NCBI RefSeq assembly: GCF_015354405.1
Contig: NZ_JADKYP010000004.1
Span: 1 to 64,000 of the forward strand
Source of the DNA: Nocardia sp. BSTN01
GTDB lineage: Bacteria > Actinomycetota > Actinomycetes > Mycobacteriales > Mycobacteriaceae
Reading direction: 5' to 3'
Length of the DNA stretch: 64,000 bases
Every line of letters begins with the position of its first letter. Position 1 is the stretch's first letter. The notes beneath the pieces were generated by a model. That model had not been told where the DNA came from and made no database searches. It saw only the letters and a list, made by a program, of their open reading frames with translations. This document shows positions 44,001-56,300 of this stretch, in pieces. The position numbers and the translations under genes are program-made.

Positions 44001-45697
44001 CGCTGGCGTCCGAACGCGTCCGCGTGTGGTGGCCGACTCGTAGCGCTCAGCCGGTGACCGGCGACGTCGACGTCACCGATCCGGCCGCGACCATGCTCTG
44101 GGGTATCGCCACGGTCGTTCGACGCGAGTACCCGGAATTACACTGCAGCACAGTCGATCTGGACGACGATGCGGATTCGTCGCTGGTGCGGCTGGCGGAG
44201 GAGATCCATCGGTGGTCGCCGGAGATGCGGATCGCGCATCGCGGGAAGGACCGCTACGTCGCGCGGCTTCGCCGTGCACATCCGGGGACGGATGTGCGGA
44301 TCCGGCCCGATCGCAGTTATCTCGTCACGGGCGGTCTCCGGGGCATCGGCCCGCGCGTGGCGCGTCTGCTGGCCGAACAGGGCGCGGGCCACCTCGTACT
44401 CGTCGGCCGCACCGCTCCCGATCCGGAGACCGCGCGGCTGCTGGACGAGATCCGCGACGGCGGTTGCCCGGTCACCGTGCACACCGCCGATATCGGCACC
44501 GAATCGCTCGCCGGCGTGATCGCCGCGGCGCCGCATCCGCTCGGCGGGATCGTGCACGCGGCCGGGGTGCTGGACGATGCGACGATCGCCGGGCTGGACG
44601 CCGGGCGATTCGAGAAGGTCCTCGCGCCCAAGGTCGGCGGGATTCGTTCGCTGCGCGACATCCTCGGCGCGGAAACCGATTTCGTGGTGTTCTTCTCGTC
44701 GCTGACGGCGACCGTCGGTGCGGGCGGGCAAGCCAACTACGCCGCGGCCAATGCCTATCTGGACGGGTACGCGTCCGTGCTGCGGGCCCAGGGTATCCCC
44801 GCGACCAGCATCGCGTGGGGTCCGTGGGCGGAGATCGGGATGGCGGCCCGGCTCGACGCCGAGGATCGCGCGCGGGCTCGGCTGCGCGGTTATCGCCCGC
44901 TCTCGCCGGAACAGGGACTGCGACTGCTCGCCGGCAATCTGGTCGCAGCCGGACCGACCGTCGTCGCCGCCGATCTGGACTGGCCGAAACTGGCCGCGGC
45001 CGCGGGCGGTGACCCGTGGTACGGAAGTATCGCCGCCACCCCCGCCGCCGCCGGACCGGCCGCATCGCTGCGGGAACGGGTTCTGACCGCTGCCCGGACC
45101 GACCGGCCGGCCCTGGTCCGTGACCTGACGGCCACCGAGGTGAAGGCGGTGCTGGGACTCGACGACGGGCATCTGATCGACCCGGAGGAGGGGTTCACCC
45201 AGCTCGGCATGGACTCCCTCGCGGTCGTCGAACTGCGCTCGCGCCTGCAGGACGGTTTCGGACTCGCGCTGCCCGCGACCTTCGGATTCGACTATCCGAC
45301 CGTCGAGAAGGTGGCCGAATACCTTTCGGCCGCAATCGGTTCCGGGGAAGCCGACGTGCCGGCCCCGGCTGCGGTCCCTGCCCGGTCGCAACAGGTGACG
45401 ACACAGGACGGACCACCACACGCCGCCGCCGTACCACCCAGGGGCTCGGCACCGACCGGGTCGTATTCGGACACCTCGGCCGCGCCGACTTCGGCTGCGC
45501 CAGCTGCGCCGGTTGCGGATCCGGCGGCGCCGACCGCCGCTGTCGCGAGTCCGGCCGGTCCGTCCTCGGCCGAGTCGCAAGCGGCAGCTTCGGAACCACC
45601 CCCGTCGGCGCGGCCCGCCGCACCCCCGTCGGAGGATCCGATCGCCGCCGAGCTGGCTCTGCTGGAGGCGGCATTACACAGCGACGCACAGTGGTGA
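38060..45697 (+). CDS. Hybrid NRPS-PKS: truncated C-A(Ser?)-PCP-KS-AT(dead)-DH-KR-ACP
   Basis: A 2545-residue protein from GTG 38060. Residues 1-215 resemble only the back half of a condensation domain; HHxxxDG is absent. The adenylation domain (226-705) has YTSGSTGRPKG (about 375), FDVSVWDLF (419), NYYGPTEAAVDV (512) and NTAGKID (701). Its inferred code D-V-W-H-T-S-Y-V-D-K is close to serine codes. PCP FDLGGNSLL (about 758). KS: Cys986 in QSACSTSL, HGTATPMGD. AT region (1255-1550): GYGTGEY replaces GHSxGE (1407 on) and the front GQG motif is missing. DH: His1594 in DHRLFGTAVVPG; second acid Glu in LVEAAFQ. KR: VTGGLRGIG, Tyr2227, LDD motif (B type). ACP Ser2386. An Ala/Pro linker and a terminal docking helix follow. 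Confidence 0.9.
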   Translation: MQADFLPGVLAIATDFRRAPVQRYLRAREEYRPGASGPAVAALVALIHRHSEHAEVTLGVIAPEDDSPIPLRIAVDPDRTAEALATDVDDARSRLVAARADFDLDELIEKLCPTPIFDRHPLFQIACCELTGDHDADAAEDALEAVVGCDLVFVDDRGVGELRCEYDAELFEPQTVRRLLAQWALLIDAFTAHPDTALAALPMLPEDDRTALDEWSAGPPAARPATTLHALIAERAARRPHSPAVISEAGTLSYGDLDDRAARAAGYLSAVGVRPRQIVALCLRRSPRVPVLALGVMKAGAAYLPLDPADPDARLATILADSGASVVLCDDADIAGRLSAEGVTAIDLDAVWDDLEQVEPAPARVGAPTDLAYVIYTSGSTGRPKGVLIEHAAICNRLLHGAIRIDESDRVLQKTPLTFDVSVWDLFYPLVHGAQSVLCDAEGHRDSRYLLETIRAQEITVAHFVPSMLRTWLAEPGVESCTSLRCVTTSGEALPADVAAEFHRLLPDTALHNYYGPTEAAVDVTCEQVLPGAAVTLGRPIENVRAIVLDTAGQLVPVGVPGQLHLAGVCLARGYVDPADEIGRFVADRRTGERLYATGDRVRRLADGRLEYLGRADHQLKLRGLRIEAGEVESALRTADGVREAVVTVFGDDPQRSELVGYVSPADGAVADADVLREHARALLPSYMVPARIVVLDEFPRNTAGKIDRGRLPAPVATVRSATTASPNELSDAIAAVWARVLECDSVPATANFFDLGGNSLLVARVHLALEEALGISIARTDLFRYPTVAALAAALAGSVAARDVADEAADHSGPFAVIGMAVRVPGAADLDEFWDVIAGARTTMTDLDDEQLRAAGESAERIAAPNYVRTAAVLDDIAGFDADYFGFTAREAQVTDPQHRLLLECAVEALEHAGYGGAPQRPRTGVFVGGLPSSYFHRYFADDFTQLPSTQHYQIKVGNEADFLPTSIAYRLDLHGPAVTVQSACSTSLVAIHLACQSIGRGECEIAVAGGVAVRVPDRVGYLHQEGMVASPDGHCRAFDEQAGGTIFGNGAGVVVLKRLDDAVRDGDRIFAVVRGTAINNDGAAKVGFTAPSVDGQVEVIRRAHRVAGVAPAEIGYVEAHGTATPMGDPMEIAALTEAFGGPREDRCDVGSVKANIGHLDTAAGVAGFVKAVLALDHAVLPGLANLERPSSRIPWSETPFQVSPRSRAWPPDRPRIATVSAFGIGGTNAHAVLDAAPPRATTAVPAGWSGLFRLSARSDAALRDLAQRYLDRLTDDTAIEDICYTTGFGREQHERRLAAVISSLPELRAVLAAYLRGEPAAALFTEAEQHADRRLCLVLGDAPEAGVDAFLDLYADDAVVRTARAEVTAALGGAEPTGLQADLARLYVLVQVWRACGLRWDAVIGYGTGEYVAAVITGVVDLATAMRHAAAATPLAPGDRRELWLVSRASDVESCVTAAGCDRMLVLGRRSDERARLRLAADRHGVHTVLAADGPHDVQRTLLIAAAKLYAIGMDICPTPWGPFALGSRIPLPTYAFQRSRFWIEPERALRRTVGAAEDTGLPGRPVDLPLSEEIRYERSFACDSPSYVTDHRLFGTAVVPGASHIAMVLAAAAHHIDGPYALRDTLFLNPFAVSDGGSRRAQLVLRPNGSGWDVTLVAEEESAVGAAWPALFRTALDSAPAESDATFGDADRGDVLARCPQQLSGLEFYRDVWVPGLDTGNSFHWIETIWRGDNEALCLTTRPEGVEIGPEPLHAGLVEAAFQVLNSCWKYDNALLRAQENIYVPFSIDRYYFSGRRTEGPLWIHARLAGGHGAGDEAFTAHIRMYDVTGELVVAVDGFESRRISRAQVERALARKTADITHEQHWQRTEAAGAGAEPVSLLVIDDEPDRLSRFARVLRERAIPAVTVLIGAEVPPGSGITRHVATDAEAAPWPVEFAAADRRGFVDLRGLSTTDGESAQFVGEAAQRCAAAVRPLPALASERVRVWWPTRSAQPVTGDVDVTDPAATMLWGIATVVRREYPELHCSTVDLDDDADSSLVRLAEEIHRWSPEMRIAHRGKDRYVARLRRAHPGTDVRIRPDRSYLVTGGLRGIGPRVARLLAEQGAGHLVLVGRTAPDPETARLLDEIRDGGCPVTVHTADIGTESLAGVIAAAPHPLGGIVHAAGVLDDATIAGLDAGRFEKVLAPKVGGIRSLRDILGAETDFVVFFSSLTATVGAGGQANYAAANAYLDGYASVLRAQGIPATSIAWGPWAEIGMAARLDAEDRARARLRGYRPLSPEQGLRLLAGNLVAAGPTVVAADLDWPKLAAAAGGDPWYGSIAATPAAAGPAASLRERVLTAARTDRPALVRDLTATEVKAVLGLDDGHLIDPEEGFTQLGMDSLAVVELRSRLQDGFGLALPATFGFDYPTVEKVAEYLSAAIGSGEADVPAPAAVPARSQQVTTQDGPPHAAAVPPRGSAPTGSYSDTSAAPTSAAPAAPVADPAAPTAAVASPAGPSSAESQAAASEPPPSARPAAPPSEDPIAAELALLEAALHSDAQW

Positions 45698-45702
45698 GGG
45701 AT

Positions 45703-49115
<3,413 letters not shown>

Positions 49116-49119
<4 letters not shown>

Positions 49120-52100
49120 CCCCGACCGCGACGAATCCGAGTGCGCTGCCCGAGGACGGCGACAGCAGCGAAGCCTTACGCGGCGCCATCGCCGCCTTGC
49201 GCACCGCCCGTGGGGCGCTGGCGCAGCGCAGTGAGCCGGTCGCCGTGATCGGTGCGGGCTGCCGCCTGCCCGGCGGGGTCGATTCGCTGGACGGCTTCGC
49301 CGAATTCCTGCGCGCGGGCGGCGACGGCGTGGTCGACATTCCGCCGGACCGCTGGGATGTCGAGCACTACTACGACGCCGATACCGACGCACCCGGCCGA
49401 TCCTTCATCGCGAAGATGGGCGCGCTCACCGATATCGGCGATTTCGATGCCGCCTTCTTCGGTATCTCACCGCGCGAGGCCGAGGCCATGGACCCGCAGC
49501 AACGACTGCTGCTCGAGGTCACGTGGGAGGCGCTCGAGCACGCCGCGGTCCCACCGGAAACCCTGCGCGAAAGCCGAACCGGCGTCTTCGTCGGCATGTG
49601 CCCCAACGATTACGGCGCCGCGGCCACCGACCCGGCGGCGATCGACATCTACTCCGCGACCGGTCTGGCGCCGTCGGTGGCGGCCGGGCGCATCGCCTAC
49701 CACCTCGGACTGCAGGGCCCCGCCCTGGTCGTCGATACCGCGTGCTCGTCCGCGCTGGTCGCGCTGCATCTGGCGGTGCAGAGCCTGCGTTCGGGAGAGT
49801 GCGATCTGGCCTTGGTGGCCGGAGTCAATCTGATCGTCTCCCCGCAGTCGATGATCTCGATGTCGAAACTGCGGGCGCCCTCGCCGAGCAATCGCTGCGC
49901 ACCCTTCTCCGCGGCCGCCGACGGACTGGTGCGGGGCGAGGGATGCGGCGTCGTCGTACTGAAGCGCGAATCCGCCGCCCACGCCGCCGGCGACCGCGTG
50001 CTGGCCTCGATCGTGGCCACCGCCGTCGACCAGGACGGTCGTAGCAACGGCCTCACCGCCCCCAACGGCCGCGCCCAGGAACAGGTGCTGCGAGAGGCGT
50101 TGCGCGAGGCGAAGGTGGAGGCCGGCCGCATCGACTACATCGAGGCGCACGGCACCGGCACCCCGCTCGGCGACCCGATCGAATTACGCGCGCTCTCGGC
50201 GGTTTTCGGTGCCGAACGCGACCGACCGCTGCTCGTCGGATCGGCGAAGGGCAATCTGGGACATCTGGAACCGGCCGCCGGGATCGCCGGACTGCTCAAG
50301 GCCATCACGGTCGTCCGCGACCGGATCGTCCCGCCCACACTGCATTTCGACGCACCGAATCCGCTGATCGACTGGGATGCCACGCCGATCGTGATCCCCG
50401 CCGCCGCGCAAGAGATCCCCGGCGCCGAACCGGTCTACGCCGGGGTCAGCGCGTTCGGATTCAGCGGGACCAACGCGCATACGATCATCACCGCGGCCCC
50501 CGGAACCGGATCGGCACCCGAGGAAGCCGCCGAACCGGCGCGGGAACTGCTGGTCCTGCCGCTGTCGGCGGCAACCGGTCAGGCCCTGCGAGAGACGGCA
50601 CTTCGCGTGCGCGACGCATTGGCGGCCGATACGCCCGCGCGGGACCTGTGCTTCACCGCGTCCCGCCGCGCCGCACTCGACCATCGTGCCGTGGTGATCG
50701 GCGAAACCGCCGCCGCACTGCAACGCGGCCTCACCGCCATCGCCGAGGACCGCGACCGCGCGGGCGTGATCCGTGGCCGCCGCGGCGAACCGGGCGCCCT
50801 GGTCTTCGTCTTCGCCGGATTCGGTGGGCACTGGCCCGGGATGGGCGCCCAGCTCATGGCCGATCATCCGGTCTTCGCCGAGGCGGTGCGGCGATGCGCG
50901 GCCGCCTTCGAACCCCATCTGGGCATCGATATCGCGGAACTGCTGGCCGCCGGCGAATCCGACGGCGGCCGTATCGATCTCGCCCAGCCCATGTCCTTCG
51001 CCGTGCAGATCGGATTGGCGGAGTTGCTGGCGGCGAACGGATTCCGCCCCGATGCCGTCATCGGCCACAGCGTCGGTGAGATCGCGGCCGCCCGGGTGGC
51101 CGGGGCACTGAGCGTCGCGGACGCGGCCGCGGTCATCGTTCACCGCAACCGGGTGCTGCGGGCGATCGAGGGAACCGGCGGCATGCTGTCGGTGCCGATG
51201 AGCGTCGGCGAGCTCGACGGATGGCTGGAGCGGATCGAAGGCGCATTCGACCTGGCCGCGGTGAACGGCCCCGCGCAGGTCGTCGTCTCCGGCACGGTCG
51301 CCGATCTGGACCGGCTCGAAAAGGCGCTCGCCGCAGCGGGATACGACCCACGCCGGGTGAAGATCGAATCGGCCGCGCACAGTCGTCAGCTGGATCCGCA
51401 CCTGGACGCCTTCGTCGAACGGATCGCCGGCATCACCGCGATGCAGGGTGGCCGGGCCGCATTCCTGTCCACCGTCGAGTCCGACTACCTCCCCACCGGT
51501 GCGCTGACCGCCGACTACTGGGCCCGCAATCTGCGCAGCACGGTCCGCCTCGACGAGACGGTCGAGCGGGTGCTCGCGGAGGGCCCGGCGACCTTCGTCG
51601 AGATCGGGCCGAATCCGGTCCTGGTCGACGGTATTCGCGCCCGCATCGATGCCTCGAACGACCGGGGCGCGGTGGCCGGTTCCCTAAGGCGCAAGGGCTA
51701 CGCCCGCCGCGACATCCTGGAGCTGATCGCCCGGTTGTACGTGCACGGACTACCCGTGGACTGGGCCGCTGCCGGGGTGCGCGGCCGGATCGTCGACCTG
51801 CCGTCGTATCCGTGGCAGCACAAGCGGTTCTGGGCGCGCTCCGATTGGGATGTGGCCGCCGAACAGCACGGCGGACAGGCTGTGGTCGAATCGTCCGTCA
51901 GCGGCGAACGCCTCCTGCAGCGGGTGGTCGATCCCGCCCGCTCGCCCTGGCTGCTCGACCACGCCGTGGGCGACACCCCGGTCGCCGCCGGTGCCTGGCT
52001 GGTCAATCTCGCCGCCGCGGCACGCCTGCAGCACGGTTTCGGACCGGGATGCCATTTCGCCGATATCCGGTTCGAACGAGTGCTGACCCTGCCCGAGTCC

Positions 52101-55100
52101 GGCCGCCGAGTGCAGGTGGTGTTGCGCGACAACGAATTTCGGATCAGCGCCCGTTCGGCCGAATCGAACGACGCGGCCACGGTGTGGACCGAGCACGCCC
52201 GTGGGCGGATCGTCTCGGGCGAGCACCTGCCGGAGGCGCCGGGCCTGAGCGCGGCACAGCGGCGCTGCCTCACCGCGGTCGATCCGCAGGATCTCTACGC
52301 GGCCTACACCCGCAACGGCACCCGCTACGGGCCCGCGTTCCGCACCGTGACGGAGCTGTCGGTCGGCGACGGCGAGGCGCTCGGCCGGGTGAGCGCGGTC
52401 ACCGGCGCGCGCGATCCCGAGCAGGGAGTGACGGCGGCCGCGGTGCTGGACGGATGTTTCCAGGTGGTCGGCGCCCTGGCCGGGGACGAACTGTTCCTGC
52501 CGTCCGCGATCGGCGCCCTGTCCGTCGCCGACCACATTCCGCCTCAGGTCCACGCCCACGTGCGCCGCTACTCTCGCGAAGGACGCCTGCAGACCGCCGA
52601 TCTCGACATCTACGCCGACGACGGTTCCCTCGTCGCCACGGTGCGCGAGTTGACCGCGACCCGCGTCGACAGCGCGGATACCGCCGAGGCCGCCGTCCTC
52701 GCGGTCGATTGGCAGCAGCACCCGCGTACGACCGGCCGGCTCTCGGGGCGCTGGGTGGTCGTCGGCGGCGACGCGGAGGACGACGTACCGCTGGGATCCG
52801 CAACGCTGATCCGGGAGCTCGTGGCGGCGGGCGCCGAGACCGCCACCGCCGCGGTCGCGCCGAGTGCCGACGAGAGCGAACCGGAGGCCGCGTCCTTCGA
52901 TGAACCCGCGGACCACATCCTGTACCTCGCCGGAACCGAGGACGGCGCAACGGCATTCGCCGATCTCGCCGCCCTGCTCGGCCTCGCGCGCACCCTCGTG
53001 CGGATGACCTCCGCGCCGCGCCTGTGGGTGGTCACGCGAGGCGGACAGGCGGTGGCGCGGGAATGCGTCGATCCGTGGCAGGCCGGTCTGTGGGGTTTCG
53101 GCACGGCCCTGGCCGCCGAACACCCCGAATTGCGGACCACGCTCATCGACCTGGCCGCCGATGCGGGCGTGGACGGCGACGACGCGGCCGATTTGGTCGC
53201 GGAACTCGCCGACGGCAGTGAGCGACATATCGCGCTGCGCGCCGGAATGCGCTGGGTCGCGCGCCTCGACCGGGTCCGGCTGAACCCGGATCCGCCCGTC
53301 GTCGCCGCCGGAACCCGCGGGTTCGGGGTGGATATCGACGAGCCGGGCCGATTGCAGACGCTGACGCTGCGCGGACGCGGCCTCCCGCGACCGGGCCCGC
53401 GCGAGGTCGTCATCGCGGTGGCCGCGGCCGGTCTCAACTTCGCCGACGTCATGTGGGCCATGGGCTTCTTCTCGGATCTCGACGCCGTGCCCCTGGGATC
53501 GGAATGCGCGGGCACCGTCGCAGCCGTGGGCACCGACGTCGATACGGTGCGTGTGGGCGACCGGGTGGTGGCGGTGGCGCTGAACAGCCTGGCCACCCAT
53601 GCCGTCGCGGACGCGGCACTGGTTCATCGGCTGCCGGAGACGTTCCCGCTCACCGACGCCGCGGCGCTGCCCACCGCCTACACCACCGCGTGTTACGCGC
53701 TCGAACATCTCGCCCGGGTGCGCCCGGGCATGCGCATCCTGATCCACTCGGGTACGGGGGGAACGGGTTCGGCGGCCATCGCGGTGGCCCAGCGGCACGG
53801 GCTGGAGATCATCGCCACCGCGGGCACCGAGGAAAAGCGCCGCTTCCTCCGAGAGCTGGGTATCGAGCACGTCTTCGATTCGCGCACTATGGAATTCGAG
53901 CAGCAGGTTCTCGACGTCACCGGCGGCGCGGGGGTCGATATCGTGCTCAACTCCCTCACCGGCGCGGCCGCCGAGGCGAGTCTGCGCACGGTCGCCGCCG
54001 ACGGAATCTTCCTCGAGCTCGGCAAACGCGATATCTACGGCTCGGGGCGGCTGCCACTGGAACATTTCAAACGCCGGATCACCTACACCGCGGTCGATAT
54101 GGCCGGACTGCACCGCGAACGCCCCGCCGTGTTCGCCGAACTTCTGCACCACACCCTGGACCGCGTCGTCTCCGGCGAACTGAGACCGCTTCCGGTGCAG
54201 ACCTATCCGATCGCCGCGGCGCCGGAGGTCTTTCGTCTCATGAGCACCGGCGCGCACACCGGGAAACTGGTGCTGGTGACCGACGAGGCGGCCACCACCG
54301 ACATCGTGCGCGGCGCCGCGCAGGGGCTGGCCGAACCCGGCTGCATCCTGATCACCGGCGGCCTCGGCGGGCTCGGTCTCGACCTGGCCCGCACCCTGGT
54401 CGAACGCGGCGGCGCGCAGATCGGGCTGCTGGCCCGCCGCGAGCCGAATGCCGAGGAACGCGCGATCATCGACGAACTCAATGCCGATGGAGAGCGGGTC
54501 CGGGTGGAGCGCGCCGACGTCGCCGACGCGGCCGAGGTCGGCGCCGCCGTCGCGCGGTTGCGCTCCCGGGTCGGCCCGGTGCGCGGTGTGTTCCATCTCG
54601 CGGCCGTCCTGCGTGACGCCGTATTGACCAACCAGAGTTGGGCCCAGTTCGATCCGGTGCTGCGCCCCAAGGCGTTGGGAGCGTGGAATGTGCACCGCGC
54701 CGTGGCGGGTGACCCCATCGAGTACTTCGTGATGTACTCCTCCACCGCGACGGTGCTGCCCTCGGGCGGTCAACTGAACTATGCCGCCGCCAACGCGTTT
54801 CTCGACGGCCTGGCCCACTACCGGCGCGCCCAGGGCCTGGCGGCTACCGCGGTGGCCTGGGGCCCGTTCCGCGATACCGGACTCGCCGCACGCAGCACCG
54901 CGACGGAGGAGTATCTGGCCGGCCGCGGAATCCGCTCGCTGACACCGGCGGCGGGGTACACACTGCTGGAGACGCTGCTCGACGACGGTCGCCCGCGCGC
55001 CGCGATCATCGGTCTCGACGCCGACGCCTGGCTCGGCGCGCACCCCTTCGCGCGCGCCGTTCCGCTGTACGAACCGTTGCGCGCCATGGGTTCCGGCGCC

Positions 55101-55397
55101 ACCTCGGCCTTGGCGGACGAGTTGCGCTGCCTCCCGGCCGAGGAGCGCGACACCGCGCTGTGGGAGCTGTTGCTGAGCAGGACGGCTGCCGTTCTGCGCA
55201 TCGACACCGACGAAATCGACCCGGCCACACCCTTTCTGGAGCTCGGCATGAGCTCGCTCGCGCTGCTCGAATTCAAGAACGGACTGTCGGCCGCCCTGGG
55301 CATCGACCTGCCCGGCGCGGTGCACTGGGAACATCCGACCGCGCGGGCGATGCACCGCTATCTGTCCGGCCGCCTACGCGAGGAGCAGTCCCGATGA
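49116..55397 (+). CDS. PKS module: KS-AT-DH-ER-KR-ACP
   Basis: A 2093-residue PKS from TTG 49116, overlapping the previous stop by 4 bases and preceded by ggaagagg. KS: Cys210 in DTACSSALVALH, HGTGTPLGD, GNLGHLEPAAG. AT (about 560-860) looks active: FAGFGGHWPGMG, Ser652 in GHSVGEIAAARVAG; the specificity region reads ESAAHSRQ, neither HAFH nor YASH. DH: His949 in LDHAVGDTPVAAG, where the usual G and P are changed, with Asp in LDGCFQ. ER: LNFADVMWAMG and HSGTGGTGSAA (about 1545). KR: LITGGLGGLG, SSTATVLPSGGQLNYAAA with Tyr1889. ACP Ser2047 in LGMSSLALL. Full reduction is expected if the DH works. There is no thioesterase or reductase. Confidence 0.92.
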
Positions 55398-56299
55398 GCG
55401 TCTACCTGCACGGGATTTCCTACGCGGTCGGCGCCCGCGAGCCGATCGCAGGCCTCGAACCGCTGCGGGAGGACCCGGCCATGCTGCGCGATATGCACGG
55501 CCTCGGCCTGTACCACTACTGCCGCACCGAACAGACGCCGCTGCAACTGGCCGCCGACGTCGTCGCGAGCACCCTCGATCGGATCCCGGTGGATGCCGCC
55601 GAGATCGACCTGCTGGTCTACGCGTCGTCGAGCCCCGAAACCGGAGCCCTGGCCGGTGGTGACTTCCTGCGCTTCTGTGAGCGTTTCGGTCTCACCCGCG
55701 CCACTCCGATCGGTGTCACGCTGGCCGAATGCGCGAATTTCGGGAGTGCCCTGCGCATCGCGCACAGCCTGGTCGCCGCCGGATCGGCTCGCAACGTCCT
55801 GGTGGTCACCTCCGACGCGTGCCCGGACCCGCACGCCCGTATTCTGCGCGACGCGCTCTCGGTCCTGAGCGACGGCGCCGCCGCCTGTCTGATCACCTCC
55901 GCCGAACCGTCGCGGATCGAGGTGCTCGGCTCGAACCAGGGCACCAACCAGTTGATCCGTGTGGCGAAGATGCCGGCCCTGGCGGGGCTGACCAAGCGTG
56001 GCCTGTCCCGCGCGGTGGCCGATATGCTCGACCGCGCCGGTCTGGACCGCGGCGACGTGCGCCGCATCATCGCCAACAACGTCAACGAGGAGGCCGTGCG
56101 GTTCATGGCCGATTCGGCCGGACTCGACCACGACCTGTGCTACCTGGACAACATCGCGGACTACGCGCATGTGCATTCGGCCGACAACCTGATCAATCTG
56201 CAGACCTATCTGGAGGACGGCGTCGCGCCGGGGGAGATCGTCATGACCATCAGCCACGGGTTCGGCACCTGGGGCGTCGCACTGTTGAGGATCGGCTGA
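55394..56299 (+). CDS. KAS III-like thiolase-fold acyltransferase
   Basis: A 301-residue protein from ATG 55394, overlapping the PKS stop by 4 bases. It has the KAS III layout and nucleophile Cys113 in TLAECANFGSALRIAHS. The other two catalytic positions differ from FabH: where FabH has HQANxRI it reads ANNVNEEAV (Asn for His), and where FabH has GNTSAA it reads AHVHSADN (His259/His261, then Asp264). The C-terminal GFGTWGVALL is kept. KAS III-like proteins with rearranged triads such as CerJ transfer acyl groups to hydroxyls or amines instead of making C-C bonds. It could load a starter or release and esterify the chain. Confidence 0.82.
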   Translation: MSVYLHGISYAVGAREPIAGLEPLREDPAMLRDMHGLGLYHYCRTEQTPLQLAADVVASTLDRIPVDAAEIDLLVYASSSPETGALAGGDFLRFCERFGLTRATPIGVTLAECANFGSALRIAHSLVAAGSARNVLVVTSDACPDPHARILRDALSVLSDGAAACLITSAEPSRIEVLGSNQGTNQLIRVAKMPALAGLTKRGLSRAVADMLDRAGLDRGDVRRIIANNVNEEAVRFMADSAGLDHDLCYLDNIADYAHVHSADNLINLQTYLEDGVAPGEIVMTISHGFGTWGVALLRIG

Positions 56300-56300
56300 C

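Noticed and set aside
51750-55355. 1201-codon minus-strand open frame opposite the last PKS
   Set aside because: Shadow of the PKS frame, with no recognisable motif.
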